A DNA stretch of 64,000 bases from Hypomesus transpacificus (lineage: Eukaryota; Chordata; Actinopteri; Osmeriformes; Osmeridae): the NCBI RefSeq assembly GCF_021917145.1, contig NC_061063.1, positions 1,406,575 to 1,470,574 of the forward strand, in the 5' to 3' direction. The notes beneath the pieces were generated by a model. It made no database searches. It saw nothing but the letters and a program-made list of their open reading frames with translations, and was not told the DNA's origin. The translations under genes and the position numbers were made by a program. Below are positions 63,823 to 64,000 of this stretch, one piece after another (the stretch's first letter is position 1; each line of letters starts with the position of its first letter).

Positions 63823-64000
63823 GTGTGTACCCAGGTAGAACAAACTCCACTGGCGTACGCACTCACACCCGCACACACTCACACCCACACACACTCACTC
63901 AGACACACACAGACATACACACTGAGACATATACTCGTTCTCACACACACACACACACACGTTCTCAGATACAAGTACACACACTTGTCACCCTCAGGCA

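Noticed and set aside
63823-64000. Next brd2a exon at the right edge
   Set aside because: A CAG lies three bases before the end (63995-63997), but with only three following bases an exon cannot be shown.

Overview
The window is vertebrate nuclear DNA: intron-split genes with GT/AG junctions, long CA/GT and CT/GA microsatellites, tRNA-derived SINEs, LINE 3' ends and cut-and-paste transposons. The gene set and order (tapasin, one classical U-lineage MHC class I gene, a cluster of immunoproteasome beta genes, TAP2, BRD2) identify the core MHC class I region of a ray-finned (teleost) fish. Species cannot be fixed from the sequence alone.

Layout. 1-8.7 kb: gene-poor flank with a solo LTR, a twin palindrome, microsatellites and a hAT-type MITE. 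8.7-12.7 kb: tapbp (tapasin), minus strand, 8 coding exons, 455 aa. 15.4-25.1 kb: MHC class I heavy chain, plus strand, 7 coding exons, 362 aa; its 6.3-kb intron 2 holds a decayed Harbinger element and a GC-rich minisatellite split by a hAT element. 26-28.7 kb: LINE and other repeat debris. 28.8-32.0 kb: psmb8a (275 aa) and 32.8-35.0 kb: psmb13a, a PSMB10/MECL1-type subunit (275 aa), both minus strand. 35.1-37.6 kb: psmb12 (216 aa) and 38.6-40.8 kb: psmb9a (217 aa), both plus strand. psmb13a and psmb12 start head to head only 128 bp apart. 41.4-46.5 kb: tap2 (11 coding exons, 715 aa). 46.5-57.2 kb: no recognisable gene, only repeats. 57.2 kb to the end: brd2a, first 8 coding exons (547 aa), running off the window.

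Joint function. The three active-site immunosubunit types (beta1i, beta2i, beta5i) plus the fish-specific beta1-like psmb12 make peptides; TAP2 with a TAP1 encoded elsewhere pumps them into the ER; tapasin bridges TAP and class I and edits the peptide; the class I chain shows them at the surface. BRD2 is a chromatin reader that is a constant neighbour, not part of the pathway. ISRE cores (GAAANNGAAA) lie a short way upstream of tapbp, psmb8a (two), psmb9a and tap2, and the class I promoter has a candidate ISRE-X2-Y layout, so the block looks built for common interferon and NLRC5-type control.

All exon boundaries below were derived by hand from open frames, splice consensus and phase; every gene assembles into one uninterrupted frame. 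The most unusual things seen are a 33-bp tandem duplication of the psmb12 exon 5 splice acceptor that places an in-frame stop after every upstream copy, an orphan terminal-exon-like frame on the minus strand inside brd2a intron 1, a 20-bp palindrome centred in the psmb13a/psmb12 divergent promoter, and the loss of the ERp57-binding cysteine position in tapasin. No new defence-type or otherwise undescribed gene system was recognised.
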